NCBI GenBank assembly: GCA_020849475.1
Contig: JADLGE010000003.1
Coordinates: forward strand, 1-64,000
Length of the DNA: 64,000 nt
Reading direction: 5' to 3'
Origin: Gammaproteobacteria bacterium
GTDB lineage: Bacteria; Pseudomonadota; Gammaproteobacteria; Ga0077536
A program made the translations under genes and the position numbers. Below, one piece after another: positions 9,155 through 18,104 of this stretch (position 1 is the stretch's first letter; each line of letters starts with the position of its first letter). Below the pieces are notes generated by a model. It saw only the letters and a list, made by a program, of their open reading frames with translations, was not told where the DNA came from and searched no databases.

Positions 9155-9314
9155 TGCCACGGGCGCCGCGGTCCTCGCCTTGGCCCCCTCGATAGGCTAA
9201 GCTGCCCCCGCAGCGACGCAGTGTCGCTGGTGTCCAGCCCTTCCGTTCCTACGCATCGACTCGACACACTGCTCGCCGGCAGCACGTGCCGGCCTTTGTA
9301 TCAAGGTTAAATCA

Positions 9315-10751
9315 TTGACGACTTTTTCTTCACTCGGCCTCGCCGAGACGCTGTTGCGCGCCGTTGAGGCGCAAGGTTATTCCACCCCTACCCCGATTCA
9401 GTTGCAGGCCATCCCGGCAGTGCTGTCCGGGCGTGACATCATGGCTGCCGCCCAGACCGGCACCGGCAAGACCGCGGCGTTCTCGCTGCCCTTGTTGCAG
9501 CGCCTGTCGGCCGAAGCACCGGCCCAGCGCCGCACGCCGCGTGCGCTGATCCTGACGCCGACCCGTGAGCTGGCCGCGCAGATTCTCGAGTGCCTGACCC
9601 AGTACGGCGCCAATCTCAAGATCAAGAGCGCGGTCATCTTCGGTGGCGTCGGCATCAACCCGCAAATCGACATGCTGCGCCGTGGCGTCGACATCCTGGT
9701 TGCGACCCCCGGCCGCCTGCTCGACCTCTATGGTCAGGGCGAAGTGAATTTCTCCAAGCTCGAAGTGCTGATCCTCGACGAAGCGGATCGCATGCTCGAC
9801 ATGGGCTTCATTCACGACATCCGCAAGATTTTGAAAGTGCTGCCGCCGAAGCGTCAGAACCTGTTGTTCTCGGCAACTTTCTGCGACGAGATTCGCCAGC
9901 TCGGCAAGGGCCTGCTCGACAGACCGCTAGAGATCACCGTGACGCCGGAGCGGGTCGCCGCCGACACCGTCACGCAGGAGATCTACCACGTTGAAAAAGA
10001 TCAGAAGCCGGCCTTGCTGTCGCATCTGATCAAGCAGCACGACTGGCACCAGGTGCTGGTCTTCACGCGCACCAAGCACGGTGCCGACCGACTCGCGCGC
10101 AAGCTCGTGCGCGACGGCATCGAGTCCGCCGCCATCCACGGCAACAAGAGTCAGAACGCCCGCACCCGCGCGCTCGATGACTTCAAGGCCGGCCGCGTGC
10201 AGGTGCTGGTGGCGACCGACATCGCCGCGCGCGGCATCGATATCGATCAGCTGCCGCAGGTGGTCAACTTCGAACTGCCGAACGTTTCGGAAGACTATGT
10301 GCATCGCATCGGTCGCACCGGCCGTGCCGGCGCCAATGGCCACGCGGTGTCATTGGTCGAACGCGAAGAAATGGGTGACCTGCGCGGCATCGAGCGTCTC
10401 TTGAAGCGCCGTCTGCCGGTCGCGACGCCGAACGGCTTCGTGCCGCAATCGGCCAACGCCTTGCGTGAAGACAACGCTGCCGAAGCAGAGCAGCGCCGTG
10501 CTCGCGCCAACCCGCCGCCGGCGGCGCGCAAGCCCAATGCCAACAAGCCTGCCAGTCAGAACAACCGTCGTCGCAAGCCCGGCGCCGGTCACGCCAGCGC
10601 CAATGGCAGCAGCAGTGGCAACGCTAACGGTAACGGCAATCGCGCTGGCAACGGCAATGCCAATGGCAACCGCAGCGGCAACAGCAATGGCAACGTTGCG
10701 CCACGCCACGCCAGTGGCAACGGCAACCAGGCACGACGTCACTCTGCCTGA
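9315..10751 (+). CDS. rhlE: DEAD-box RNA helicase, RhlE-like
   Basis: 478 aa with all helicase motifs in order: Q-motif region ([10 protein letters not shown]), [28 protein letters not shown], then RecA domain 2 with [10 protein letters not shown] and HRIGRTGR. The C-terminal 90 residues are a low-complexity Asn/Gly/Ala/Arg tail of repeated NGN units, the kind of basic unstructured tail used to bind RNA. The start is TTG at 9315, preceded by AAGG; no ATG fits. RhlE proteins act in ribosome assembly and RNA decay. Confidence 0.92.
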   Translation: MTTFSSLGLAETLLRAVEAQGYSTPTPIQLQAIPAVLSGRDIMAAAQTGTGKTAAFSLPLLQRLSAEAPAQRRTPRALILTPTRELAAQILECLTQYGANLKIKSAVIFGGVGINPQIDMLRRGVDILVATPGRLLDLYGQGEVNFSKLEVLILDEADRMLDMGFIHDIRKILKVLPPKRQNLLFSATFCDEIRQLGKGLLDRPLEITVTPERVAADTVTQEIYHVEKDQKPALLSHLIKQHDWHQVLVFTRTKHGADRLARKLVRDGIESAAIHGNKSQNARTRALDDFKAGRVQVLVATDIAARGIDIDQLPQVVNFELPNVSEDYVHRIGRTGRAGANGHAVSLVEREEMGDLRGIERLLKRRLPVATPNGFVPQSANALREDNAAEAEQRRARANPPPAARKPNANKPASQNNRRRKPGAGHASANGSSSGNANGNGNRAGNGNANGNRSGNSNGNVAPRHASGNGNQARRHSA

Positions 10752-10757
10752 GTCCTT

Positions 10758-10787
10758 GCGGCTGAGGCGCACCCGCGCTTCAGCCGC
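10758..10787 (+). terminator. GC-rich hairpin after the helicase gene
   Basis: A 13-bp inverted repeat (one G/A mismatch) around a four-base loop begins seven bases after the helicase stop. There is no T tract. It probably ends or stabilises the helicase transcript. Confidence 0.5.
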
Positions 10788-10854
10788 GCCGACTTGGTGA
10801 ACGGGTGGAAGTCATTACAATGGCTTCCACTCCGCTCCACCAAGGAAAACCGGC

Positions 10855-11763
10855 ATGTCGCTCGCCAAACCCGCCTTAAGTCTCGCCGCCGTTCCTGGCC
10901 GCCGTCAGCGCACCCTCGAACTCGCCACCGAAATCGAACAGCGCGGCTACGCCGGCATCTACTGCCCGAGCCTCGGCGACGGTCTGGCCTTGAGCCAGGG
11001 CATCGCCCATGTCACCACTCGCATTCCTTTCGGCACCAGCGTGCAGCCCATTTACTATCGCCAGCCCGAGGACTACGCGCAGACCATCGCCTTCATCAAC
11101 GAAATCGCGCCGGGCCGTTTCAGCTTCGGCATCGGTGTGGCCCATGCGCCGTCGCTCGCCACCCGCGGGCTCGCCGCCGGCAGACCGCTCGCTGACATGG
11201 AGGATTTCGTCACGCGTCTGCGCGCCGCACCGCGCGCGGGCGAGCTGCCGAAGCTGGTGCTGGCGACACTGCGTCGTCGCATGATTGCACTCGCCGCGCG
11301 CGTCGCCGACGGCATGGTGTTTGCCAATGCCGCGCGCAGCCACATGGCCTTCTCGCTCGCCGCGCTGCCGCCGGGGCGTGCGCAGGATCCCGACTTTTAC
11401 ATCGGCAACATGATCCCGACCTGCGTGAACGCTGATCTCGAGGCCGCGCGCGCCATCAATCGCCGCACACTGTCGAGCTACGCGCTGCTGCCGAACTACA
11501 GGAACTACTGGCGCGAAGCGGGCTATGCCAGCGAAATGGACGCAGTGGAACTTTGCATCGCCGAGAACCGCCTCGACCAGGTCGGTCATGCGCTGTCCGA
11601 CCAATGGCTGGACGACACCACCATCGCCGGCCCGCCGTCACGCGTGCGTGAAGAACTGCAGCGCTGGTACGAGGCCGGTGTGAAGACACCGATACTGGTG
11701 CCGAGCGCGGTCAAGGGCGGGCAGATGCAGGCCTTCGAGGAGTTGTTCGCGGTGTTTGATTGA
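10855..11763 (+). CDS. LLM-class flavin-dependent oxidoreductase
   Basis: 302-aa TIM-barrel protein of the bacterial luciferase-like superfamily, whose members use FMN or F420. Typical elements are AGIYCPSLGDGLALSQG after the first strand, TSVQPIYYRQPEDYAQT, and RFSFGIGVAHAPS. The ribosome site AAGGAAA lies before ATG. The substrate and cofactor are undecided. A deazaflavin-type nitroreductase 4 kb away makes F420 an open possibility but does not prove it. Confidence 0.8.
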   Translation: MSLAKPALSLAAVPGRRQRTLELATEIEQRGYAGIYCPSLGDGLALSQGIAHVTTRIPFGTSVQPIYYRQPEDYAQTIAFINEIAPGRFSFGIGVAHAPSLATRGLAAGRPLADMEDFVTRLRAAPRAGELPKLVLATLRRRMIALAARVADGMVFANAARSHMAFSLAALPPGRAQDPDFYIGNMIPTCVNADLEAARAINRRTLSSYALLPNYRNYWREAGYASEMDAVELCIAENRLDQVGHALSDQWLDDTTIAGPPSRVREELQRWYEAGVKTPILVPSAVKGGQMQAFEELFAVFD

Positions 11764-11774
11764 TTCGAACGCTC

Positions 11775-11800
11775 GAATGTCAGACTGAAGTCTGACATTC
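11775..11800. repeat. REP-like palindrome, family B
   Basis: A copy of the palindrome GTCAGACTGAAGTCTGAC with flanks GAAT/ATTC. It lies eleven bases after the LLM gene, facing a family A copy 30 bases on. Arms are perfect. Confidence 0.85.
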
Positions 11801-11829
11801 ACTCGCATACCCCCGCCAACTCAAATTTC

Positions 11830-11853
11830 ATGTGCGAATGAATTCGCACCTAC
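11830..11853. repeat. REP-like palindrome, family A
   Basis: A copy of the palindrome GTGCGAATGAATTCGCAC followed by CTAC. Read on the minus strand its GTAGG edge supplies the TAG stop codon of the DAACS symporter gene. Confidence 0.85.
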
Positions 11854-13145
11854 CCGTCGCGCAGTTCTCCCTCCCATTTCGACACCAGCGCGGTGGCAAT
11901 ACTGTTGCCGATGACATTGGTCGCCGAGCGCCCCATGTCGAGAAAATGATCGATGCCAAGCAGCAGCAGCAATCCCGCCTCGGGGATGTTGAACTGCACG
12001 AGCGTCGCCGCGATCACCACCAGCGATGCGCGCGGCACGCCGGCAATGCCCTTGGAAGTCAGCATGAGAATGGCGAGCATGGCTATCTGCTGGCTCAATG
12101 CCAGTTCGATGCCATAGACCTGCGCGATGAACATCACCGCGAACGTGCAATACATCATCGAGCCGTCGAGATTGAACGAATAGCCCAAGGGCAGCACGAA
12201 ACTCGCAATGCGGTTGCTGGCGCCGAAGCGTTCGACTTCTTCGAGCGTCTTGGGGTAGGCCGCCTCGGAACTCGCGGTCGAGAACGCCAGCAGCAAAGGT
12301 TCGCGCAAACGCCGCACCAGGCGCAGTACGCGCGGGCCGAGAAACAGCGCGCCGAGCGCAATCAACACCGCCCACAGGATCAAGAGACTCAGGTAGAACT
12401 CGGCCATGAACACGCCGTACACCGTCAGGATGTGCAGACCTTCGCGGGCCACGGCGCTGGCCAGCGCGCCGAACACCGCCAGTGGCGCCAGCAACATTAC
12501 GTAGGAAGTGACCTTCAACATCACGTGTCCGACCACGTCGAGCACATCGGCCAGCAAGCGCGTGCGCTCGCCGAGCGCCGCCATGGCGGTGCCGAAGAAC
12601 ACCGCGAACACCACTATCTGCAGGATTTCGTTCCTGGCCATCGCATCGACCACGCTGGCCGGGATGGTGTGCTCGATGAAGCCCTTGAGCGACAGCGCCG
12701 CGGTCTCGACGCCGCTGTGGGCGTCGGCCGGCGGCGTAAGATGCATGACGCGGCCGGGCTCGAACCAGGTCACCAGCAGCAGGCCCAGTGTCAGCGAGAC
12801 CAGCGACGCGAACACGAACCACGCCAAAGCCTTGCCACCGACGCGGCCGACCGTCACCACATCGCCCATGCGCCCGATGCCGACTGCCAGGGTCGCGAAC
12901 ACCAGCGGCGCGATGATCATCTTGATGAGTCGTAAAAAGATGAATGGCAGCAGCGCCACCGCGTCGGCAAAAGCCACGGCGTGATGCGGCCAGATGGCGT
13001 GCACGCCATAGCCGCTGGCGGCGCCGACCAGCAGCGCCAGCACGATGATGACCGTCAGGCGATTGGAGCTGCGGGCCTGGCCCGCCCCATGCGCGCCTCC
13101 ATGCCCGCCGCCATGGACGTGATAGCTGACGGCCGTTTCGCTCAC
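11850..13145 (-). CDS. DAACS-family dicarboxylate/amino acid:cation symporter
   Basis: 431-aa integral membrane protein of the sodium/proton dicarboxylate symporter family (GltP/DctA relatives), which imports acidic amino acids or C4-dicarboxylates. The family signature is complete: SSEAAYPKTLEEVERFGAS, then LPLGYSFNLDGSMMY, and MLTSKGIAGVPRASLVV. The N-terminus has a His/Gly-rich leader (HVHGGGHGGAHG), which is unusual and might bind metal. The start is GTG at 13145, overlapping the stop of the VOC gene (GTGA), so the two are coupled. A longer in-frame reading would only repeat the VOC gene out of frame. The TAG stop lies in a REP element. Confidence 0.9.
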   Translation of the reverse strand: MSETAVSYHVHGGGHGGAHGAGQARSSNRLTVIIVLALLVGAASGYGVHAIWPHHAVAFADAVALLPFIFLRLIKMIIAPLVFATLAVGIGRMGDVVTVGRVGGKALAWFVFASLVSLTLGLLLVTWFEPGRVMHLTPPADAHSGVETAALSLKGFIEHTIPASVVDAMARNEILQIVVFAVFFGTAMAALGERTRLLADVLDVVGHVMLKVTSYVMLLAPLAVFGALASAVAREGLHILTVYGVFMAEFYLSLLILWAVLIALGALFLGPRVLRLVRRLREPLLLAFSTASSEAAYPKTLEEVERFGASNRIASFVLPLGYSFNLDGSMMYCTFAVMFIAQVYGIELALSQQIAMLAILMLTSKGIAGVPRASLVVIAATLVQFNIPEAGLLLLLGIDHFLDMGRSATNVIGNSIATALVSKWEGELRDG

Positions 13146-13666
13146 GCCGGAAACGAACGCACCGGGTCGCGGCCATCCCAGCCCTTGGCCGCATCCTCGA
13201 CCATGAGGAACAAGTCTTTGAACACCGAATGGTTGTCCCACAGTTCGATGTAGTGACCGACGCTGGCGACGGTATCGAAGTAGGTCAGTTCGGCGCCGCC
13301 CAAGGTGCATTGGAATGCGGCGCGGTGGCCGTTGGCGACGTACTGCGCGCAGGTCGCCGCATAGTCGACCGGCATCAAACCGAAGTGGTGCACGCCCACA
13401 CGTCCGGCATCGAGAAACTCCTTGTACACCGACGGCTCGTCGTTGTGCTGCTGTATGAGTTCGATCTGCAGATCGCCGCTGTTGCCGAGCGCGATGGAAA
13501 TATCGACGTTGGACGGTTTGCCGTAGAAGCGCTGGTCGGTGAGCGGTGCGTGGTCCATGCGGAAGAACGGTCCGACTTTCAACATGCCGGTCCAATAATC
13601 GAGCGCGGCATCGAGATCGCGCACCACATAGGCAAGCTGGCGCACGGTGTAAAGGGGTTGGGTCAT
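13142..13666 (-). CDS. VOC-family (glyoxalase-like) protein
   Basis: 174 aa with the vicinal-oxygen-chelate fold. It starts YTVRQLAYVVRDLDAALDYW, the usual beta-alpha opening, and ends in a second module with VGHYIELWDN carrying the metal-ligand Glu. His residues in VGVHHFGLM are also candidate ligands. Members include dioxygenases, glyoxalases and epimerases; nothing here decides between them. It is translationally coupled to the symporter, so it may act on the imported compound. Confidence 0.78.
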   Translation of the reverse strand: MTQPLYTVRQLAYVVRDLDAALDYWTGMLKVGPFFRMDHAPLTDQRFYGKPSNVDISIALGNSGDLQIELIQQHNDEPSVYKEFLDAGRVGVHHFGLMPVDYAATCAQYVANGHRAAFQCTLGGAELTYFDTVASVGHYIELWDNHSVFKDLFLMVEDAAKGWDGRDPVRSFPA

Positions 13667-13769
13667 GGCCTGTCCTCGGCGTGAATGAAGCTTCGATTAG
13701 AGCAAAACACGGCGCAAAGTCGAAGCGCTATGATGCGCTCGACCGAGCAGCTAGAACGAATCACCCATC

Positions 13770-14798
13770 ATGACTGAACGCATCCTCGTCGAAGGCGTGG
13801 GCAGCGTCGGCGGCCTGTTGGCCGGCGAACTCCTGCACCAGGGTCACGCCCTGACCTTGGTGACCGGCAACCCCGCCATCACCGCCGCGATTCGCGCACA
13901 AGGCCTTGCCGTTGCGACCCCGGAGCGTCGCTTCACGGTCGCGGCCGAGGCCTACACGGCGCTCGAAGAACTCCCGTCTGGCGCGCGCTTCGACAGCGCG
14001 TGGCTGTTGATGATGGCGGGCGCGGTGCAAGACGCGGCGCGCGCCACGCTGCCGTGGCTGGTTGCCGACGGCACGCTGGTGTCGTTTCAGAACGGCATGG
14101 TCGGCGAACACATTGCGGCGCTGGCCGGCGCCGCGCGCGTCGTCAATGCCAGCGTGGTGTTCGGCGCGGTGATGACTGCGCCGGGCTGCTATACGCGCAA
14201 TACCCGCGGTGCAATGTTCATCGGCCAGCCGGGCGTGCACGAAGTGACGCCACGCCTCGCGGCCCTCAAAGCCTTGCTCGACATCGCCGCGCCCACCACC
14301 GTCAGCACCAACATCGAAGGCGTGCTGTGGGCCAAGCTCGCCTGGAACTGCGCAGTGTCGGGCCTGTGCGCGGTGGCCGGCATGGCGCTCGGCGAGGTGG
14401 TGACCACGCGCGGCGGACAAGACGCATTTCTTGGCGTGTATCGCGAAGCGCTGGATACCGCGCACGCCTACGGCATCCACGCAGAGCGCATCGTCATCGA
14501 CCATGAACGTTTTTACTTGCCGCCAAGCGCGGATGAAGTGAAGCGTGCGGAATTTCGAGCCGCGGTGGCGGGGCTGGTCGAGCGCTACGGGCAGGTACTG
14601 CCCTCAGCGCTGCAAAGCCTGCGACGCGGGCGTCGCACCGAGATTCCGTTCTTGAATGGCTATCTCGCGCAAAAGGCCGAGGCGATTGGCCGCGCCGCGC
14701 CCTTGAATGCGCGCATCGCGGAGATGGTCGAGGAAATAGAGCGAGGACAGCGAGCAATGGGCGTCATGAATATTGAAGCGTTGGACGCCGCTGTGTGA
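13770..14798 (+). CDS. Ketopantoate reductase family protein (ApbA/PanE)
   Basis: 342-aa NAD(P)-dependent oxidoreductase. The dinucleotide motif is GVGSVGGLLAGELL near the N-terminus, QNGMVGEH carries the conserved Asn-Gly, and the hinge region EGVLWAKLAWNCAVSGLCAV contains the catalytic Lys and Asn of the family. C-terminal helical domain with RGRRTEIPFLNG. The family includes true PanE (pantothenate synthesis) and many paralogues; no other pantothenate gene is nearby, so a paralogue role is equally likely. The TGA stop falls inside a REP-like palindrome. Confidence 0.82.
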   Translation: MTERILVEGVGSVGGLLAGELLHQGHALTLVTGNPAITAAIRAQGLAVATPERRFTVAAEAYTALEELPSGARFDSAWLLMMAGAVQDAARATLPWLVADGTLVSFQNGMVGEHIAALAGAARVVNASVVFGAVMTAPGCYTRNTRGAMFIGQPGVHEVTPRLAALKALLDIAAPTTVSTNIEGVLWAKLAWNCAVSGLCAVAGMALGEVVTTRGGQDAFLGVYREALDTAHAYGIHAERIVIDHERFYLPPSADEVKRAEFRAAVAGLVERYGQVLPSALQSLRRGRRTEIPFLNGYLAQKAEAIGRAAPLNARIAEMVEEIERGQRAMGVMNIEALDAAV

Positions 14799-14826
14799 AT
14801 GTCAGACTGAAGTCTGACATTCACAC
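14793..14826. repeat. REP-like palindrome, family B
   Basis: A 34-base perfect inverted repeat with core GTCAGAC-TGAA-GTCTGAC and flanks GTGTGAAT/ATTCACAC. It contains the stop codon of the preceding ketopantoate-reductase-like gene. Confidence 0.88.
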
Positions 14827-14861
14827 CCACCTCGCCGCGCAAACTGACGACGCCACCCCCC

Positions 14862-15626
14862 TCAATTCAAACTCGACGGCCGCGCCTCAATGGTCGCCAG
14901 TCGCGCCGTCAACTGCGCGCGCAAGGCATCGTTGGGCGCAAGCTTGATGGCGCACTCAAGCTCATGGCGGGCCATGCCCGGCACGCCCAGCGCCAGCCAC
15001 GATTCCACGCGCTCCATGTGTATGCCTAGCGGCTGCGGCGCCACCGCCAGCTGGTAGTCAGACAATTCGATGACCTCGGCATGATCGCCCTTGCCCAAGG
15101 CCAGCAGGCGCAGGTTGTTCAACATGCGCAGCATCACGTCCAGCGGCGAGGCAACCTGAAACGCGCCGTCTTCCGGCAGATCGTTCGCGGCCAGCCACGC
15201 CCGACAGTTGTCGCGCGAGGTGAGTTGCATGCGGAAGGGGTCAATCAATTGACCATCGACGGCGACCAGGAAGTGCTGCGGGAAATTGATGCCGACGGCG
15301 GGCAGACCGCAGCGCTCGGCCACGCCTATCAAGACCATCGCGAGTGAAATCGGAATGCCGCGCCGGCTCTGCAACACCGCGACCAGCGAACTGTTGGCGA
15401 CGCGGTAGTAGTCGTCGGCGCCGGCGAAGCCCAGACGCTTTAAATATCCTGCGACCTCGGCGGCGCTGCGGCCGGCCTCGGCGGCGAGGCGGTCCAGTTC
15501 GGCGCGACACCATGCGGCATCGAAGTCCTTGGCGATGGCGCGCCCGACCAGCAGCGCGGCGTCGACCACGCCACGCGGCGCGGCGGCGAAGGCGCGGAAT
15601 TCTTCCAGCAGTTCGGCGTTACTCAT
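14862..15626 (-). CDS. SirB1 family protein (transglutaminase-like and TPR)
   Basis: 254 aa. It has the SirB1 family N-terminal domain with RRGIPISLAMVLIGVAERCG followed by GINFPQHFLVAV, the transglutaminase-like core, and a C-terminal helical, TPR-like region (LDVMLRMLNNLRLLAL, HELECAIKLAPNDALRAQ). The molecular role of SirB1 proteins is not established. In many gammaproteobacteria the gene lies beside prfA/hemK; here it stands alone. Confidence 0.85.
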   Translation of the reverse strand: MSNAELLEEFRAFAAAPRGVVDAALLVGRAIAKDFDAAWCRAELDRLAAEAGRSAAEVAGYLKRLGFAGADDYYRVANSSLVAVLQSRRGIPISLAMVLIGVAERCGLPAVGINFPQHFLVAVDGQLIDPFRMQLTSRDNCRAWLAANDLPEDGAFQVASPLDVMLRMLNNLRLLALGKGDHAEVIELSDYQLAVAPQPLGIHMERVESWLALGVPGMARHELECAIKLAPNDALRAQLTARLATIEARPSSLN

Positions 15627-15758
15627 GATGCGCTCATTCTAGCGGCAGCCCGCCAGCGGATTCGATCTGTCGCGACAGCTTGCATCATGCGACGAACACC
15701 GGACAATGCGGCGAGCGCGGCCGTCGGCCGCCTGCATCTAACCAGGAGCCCACGAGCC

Positions 15759-16214
15759 ATGAGTGACCCGATACGTGAAGCCAGCGACTCGGGCTGGATT
15801 GCCCAGCACCGTGAAAAATATTTGAAGGACGGCGCCGCCGGCCATCTGTGGGATTCGACCTTTGCCGGCGGCCCGGGCCCGCTGCCGACCCTGCTGTTGA
15901 CCACCATCGGCGCCAAATCGGGCGGCGAGTCGGTGATGCCCTTGCTGTATGGCAAGGTCGACGGTGGCTACGCGATCATTGCCTCCAAGGGCGGCGACCC
16001 CAAGCATCCCGGCTGGTATCACAACCTCGCCAAGCAGCCCGAATGCAAGGTGCAGGTCGCGAACGATGTGTTCAAGGCCCGTTCGCGCATCGCGACCGGC
16101 GCCGAGCGCCAGGCCATCTGGGACCAGATGGCCGCCATGTATCCCCCCTTCACCGCCTACCAGGCCAAGACCGCGCGTGAGATCCCGGTCGTGGTGCTCG
16201 AACCGCTGAAATAA
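15759..16214 (+). CDS. Deazaflavin-type nitroreductase (DDN family)
   Basis: 151-aa protein of the split-barrel family typified by the mycobacterial F420-dependent nitroreductase Ddn. The family hallmark GGDPKHPGWYHNLAKQPE is intact, as is the LLTTIGAKSG segment near the phosphate-binding loop. The start MSDPIREAS at 15759 has an AGGAG site; the upstream in-frame sequence is not family-like. F420 is unusual in gammaproteobacteria, and members in such hosts may bind another flavin. Confidence 0.85.
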   Translation: MSDPIREASDSGWIAQHREKYLKDGAAGHLWDSTFAGGPGPLPTLLLTTIGAKSGGESVMPLLYGKVDGGYAIIASKGGDPKHPGWYHNLAKQPECKVQVANDVFKARSRIATGAERQAIWDQMAAMYPPFTAYQAKTAREIPVVVLEPLK

Positions 16215-16220
16215 GTCCCC

Positions 16221-16249
16221 GGCCGGCGCGTCGTCACGATGCGCCGGCC
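16221..16249. terminator. Hairpin at convergent gene ends
   Basis: A nine-base perfect GC inverted repeat with an eleven-base loop lies between the nitroreductase stop and the last codons of the convergent LysR gene. It has no T tract. Confidence 0.45.
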
Positions 16250-17124
16250 AGGTAGTCCGCCAGGAAATCGACGAACACCCGCACCCGGCTCGGCACGTGG
16301 CGGGTATGCGGATAGACCGCGTAGACGCCGAGATCGTAACCGCTGAATTCCTCCAGCAAGGGCGTCAGACGTCCGGCCTCGAGATCGTCCCGCACCACGA
16401 ATTCCGGGCATAGCCCAATGCCCGCGCCGCTGACCAGGAAGTGACGCACCATCAATGCGCTGTTGACCTGCAGGGCGCCGCTCACGCGCACGTTGATGGT
16501 TCGGGCGCCACGTCGAAAGCGCCAGGTGCCGGGTTGTCTTAAATTGGCGTCGAGCACGAGATCATGCCCGGCAAGCTGCTCGGGGGTGGTCGGCACGCCG
16601 CGTCGCGCGAGATATTCCGGCGCCGCGCAGGTGATGATGGAACTCGAGGCCAGACGCCGCGCCAGCAGGCTGGAATCTTCCAGCTGCCCGACCCGTATCG
16701 CCACATCGAAGCCATTGTCGACCAGGTCGACGATGCGGTCGGTCAATACCAGTTCCACTTTCAACTCGGGAAAGCGCTGCAGGAATTCACGCATGGCCGC
16801 CGACAGATGCAGCTCGGCGAAGGTCTGCGGCCCGGCCACGCGCAGCACGCCGCGCGGTGATGCCTGGCTCTGCTGCACGTTGCTTTCAAGATCGTCCAGT
16901 TCAGCCAGCACCTGCGCGCAACGTTCCTGGTAGCGACGACCGACCTCGGTCAGGCGCACCTGGCGCGTGGTGCGTACCAACAGTTGCACGCCCAGCGATG
17001 CCTCGAGCATCGCAATCTGCTTGCTGACCACCGCCTTGGAACGACCGAGCAGGCGCGCGGCGCTGGAAAAATTACCGCTCTCGGCCACCTTGGCGAAGGC
17101 GCGCATGGCATTGAGCTTATCCAA
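16234..17124 (-). CDS. LysR-family transcriptional regulator
   Basis: 296 aa. The N-terminal winged helix-turn-helix is typical (MDKLNAMRAFAKVAESGNFS, then SKAVVSKQIAMLEASLGVQLL), followed by a periplasmic-binding-like effector domain (SPRGVLRVAGPQTFAELHL). It is divergent from the DODA-type dioxygenase gene, with a 146-base AT-richer gap, the usual arrangement for a LysR regulator and its target. The inducer is unknown. Confidence 0.9.
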   Translation of the reverse strand: MDKLNAMRAFAKVAESGNFSSAARLLGRSKAVVSKQIAMLEASLGVQLLVRTTRQVRLTEVGRRYQERCAQVLAELDDLESNVQQSQASPRGVLRVAGPQTFAELHLSAAMREFLQRFPELKVELVLTDRIVDLVDNGFDVAIRVGQLEDSSLLARRLASSSIITCAAPEYLARRGVPTTPEQLAGHDLVLDANLRQPGTWRFRRGARTINVRVSGALQVNSALMVRHFLVSGAGIGLCPEFVVRDDLEAGRLTPLLEEFSGYDLGVYAVYPHTRHVPSRVRVFVDFLADYLAGAS

Positions 17125-17270
17125 GCGGGGCTCCTATTGTCTTCGTATTCGAAACAACGAATTTCATTTTTGCTGGATTGTATAGCTAATGGCAAAGTCC
17201 ATAATGCCGTGATTAGTGCCCCGCGCACCCCCTCAACCCCGGGACCGCCGTCATCTGCCAGATTGCATCC

Positions 17271-18065
17271 TTGTTCGTCTCGCACGGCGCGCCCACCCTT
17301 GCGCTGGAAGACCGGCCCGCGCGGCACTTTCTCAATTCACTGGGCGCCACCCTCGGCCGCCCGCGCGCCATCGTGGCGGTCACGGCCCATTGGGAAACCG
17401 AGGAAGTACAGGTCGCGAGCGCTGCGCAGCCCGACACCATCCACGATTTCTTTGGTTTCCCGAAAGCCCTGTTCGACATGCGCTACGGCGCACCGGGCGA
17501 CACCGCCCTCGCCCGCGACATCGTCGCGCGCCTCGAAGCAGCCGGCATCGCCGCCCGCTGCGATGACACGCGCGGCTTCGACCACGGCACCTGGATCCCG
17601 CTGGCCTGCATGTATCCGGCCGCCGACATTCCCATCGTGCAGATGTCGGTGTGCCCCAAGCAGCATCCCCTGTTTCACTTTCGACTCGGCCGCGCGCTGG
17701 CGAGCCTGCGTCACGACAATGTGCTGGTGATGGGCTCGGGCTCGGTCACGCACAACCTCGCCGACTTCCGCGCCCAGCGCGGCACCGCCGCGGCGGAACA
17801 CACGCCGCCTTACTGCGACGAATTCTGCGAGTGGCTGGCGGCGCGCCTTGCCGCTGGCGACAGCGACGCGGTGATCGGCTATCGCGACGGCGCACCCCAC
17901 GGTGCGCGCGCCCATCCCAGTCCCGAACATTTCCTGCCCCTGCATGTCGCGCTCGGCGCCGCCGGCGTGTCATGGTCGGGCGAGCGCCTGCACCACAGTT
18001 ACATGTATGGTGTGGTAGCCATGGACTCTTATCTCTTTCGCTCCGGTCACGCAGCCGTTCATTGA
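17271..18065 (+). CDS. DODA-type extradiol aromatic ring-opening dioxygenase
   Basis: 264 aa of the YgiD/4,5-DOPA dioxygenase type (LigB superfamily), a non-haem metal-dependent enzyme that opens catechol rings. Key features: FVSHGAPTLALED at the N-terminus, AVTAHWET, RGFDHGTWIPL and LHVALGAAG, each with metal- or substrate-binding His. The only usable start in this frame is TTG at 17271, which gives a protein a few residues shorter at the N-terminus than relatives. The upstream codons (to a TAG at 17214) contain no ATG or GTG, and a GTG-started reading 55 bases upstream in another frame runs into it. The start may therefore be a non-standard codon or a one-base frame disruption. Confidence 0.82.
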   Translation: MFVSHGAPTLALEDRPARHFLNSLGATLGRPRAIVAVTAHWETEEVQVASAAQPDTIHDFFGFPKALFDMRYGAPGDTALARDIVARLEAAGIAARCDDTRGFDHGTWIPLACMYPAADIPIVQMSVCPKQHPLFHFRLGRALASLRHDNVLVMGSGSVTHNLADFRAQRGTAAAEHTPPYCDEFCEWLAARLAAGDSDAVIGYRDGAPHGARAHPSPEHFLPLHVALGAAGVSWSGERLHHSYMYGVVAMDSYLFRSGHAAVH

Positions 18066-18104
18066 CGGCCACACGACCTTTCATCAACGCACCAGGAGAA
18101 CATC

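Noticed and set aside
10600-10740. A tandem repeat region in the helicase gene as a possible regulatory repeat
   Set aside because: It encodes the low-complexity NGN tail in frame and is explained by the protein.
11821-13194. An alternative 457-aa reading frame over the DAACS gene
   Set aside because: Arg-rich and without membrane helices. The other frame contains the complete DAACS signature.
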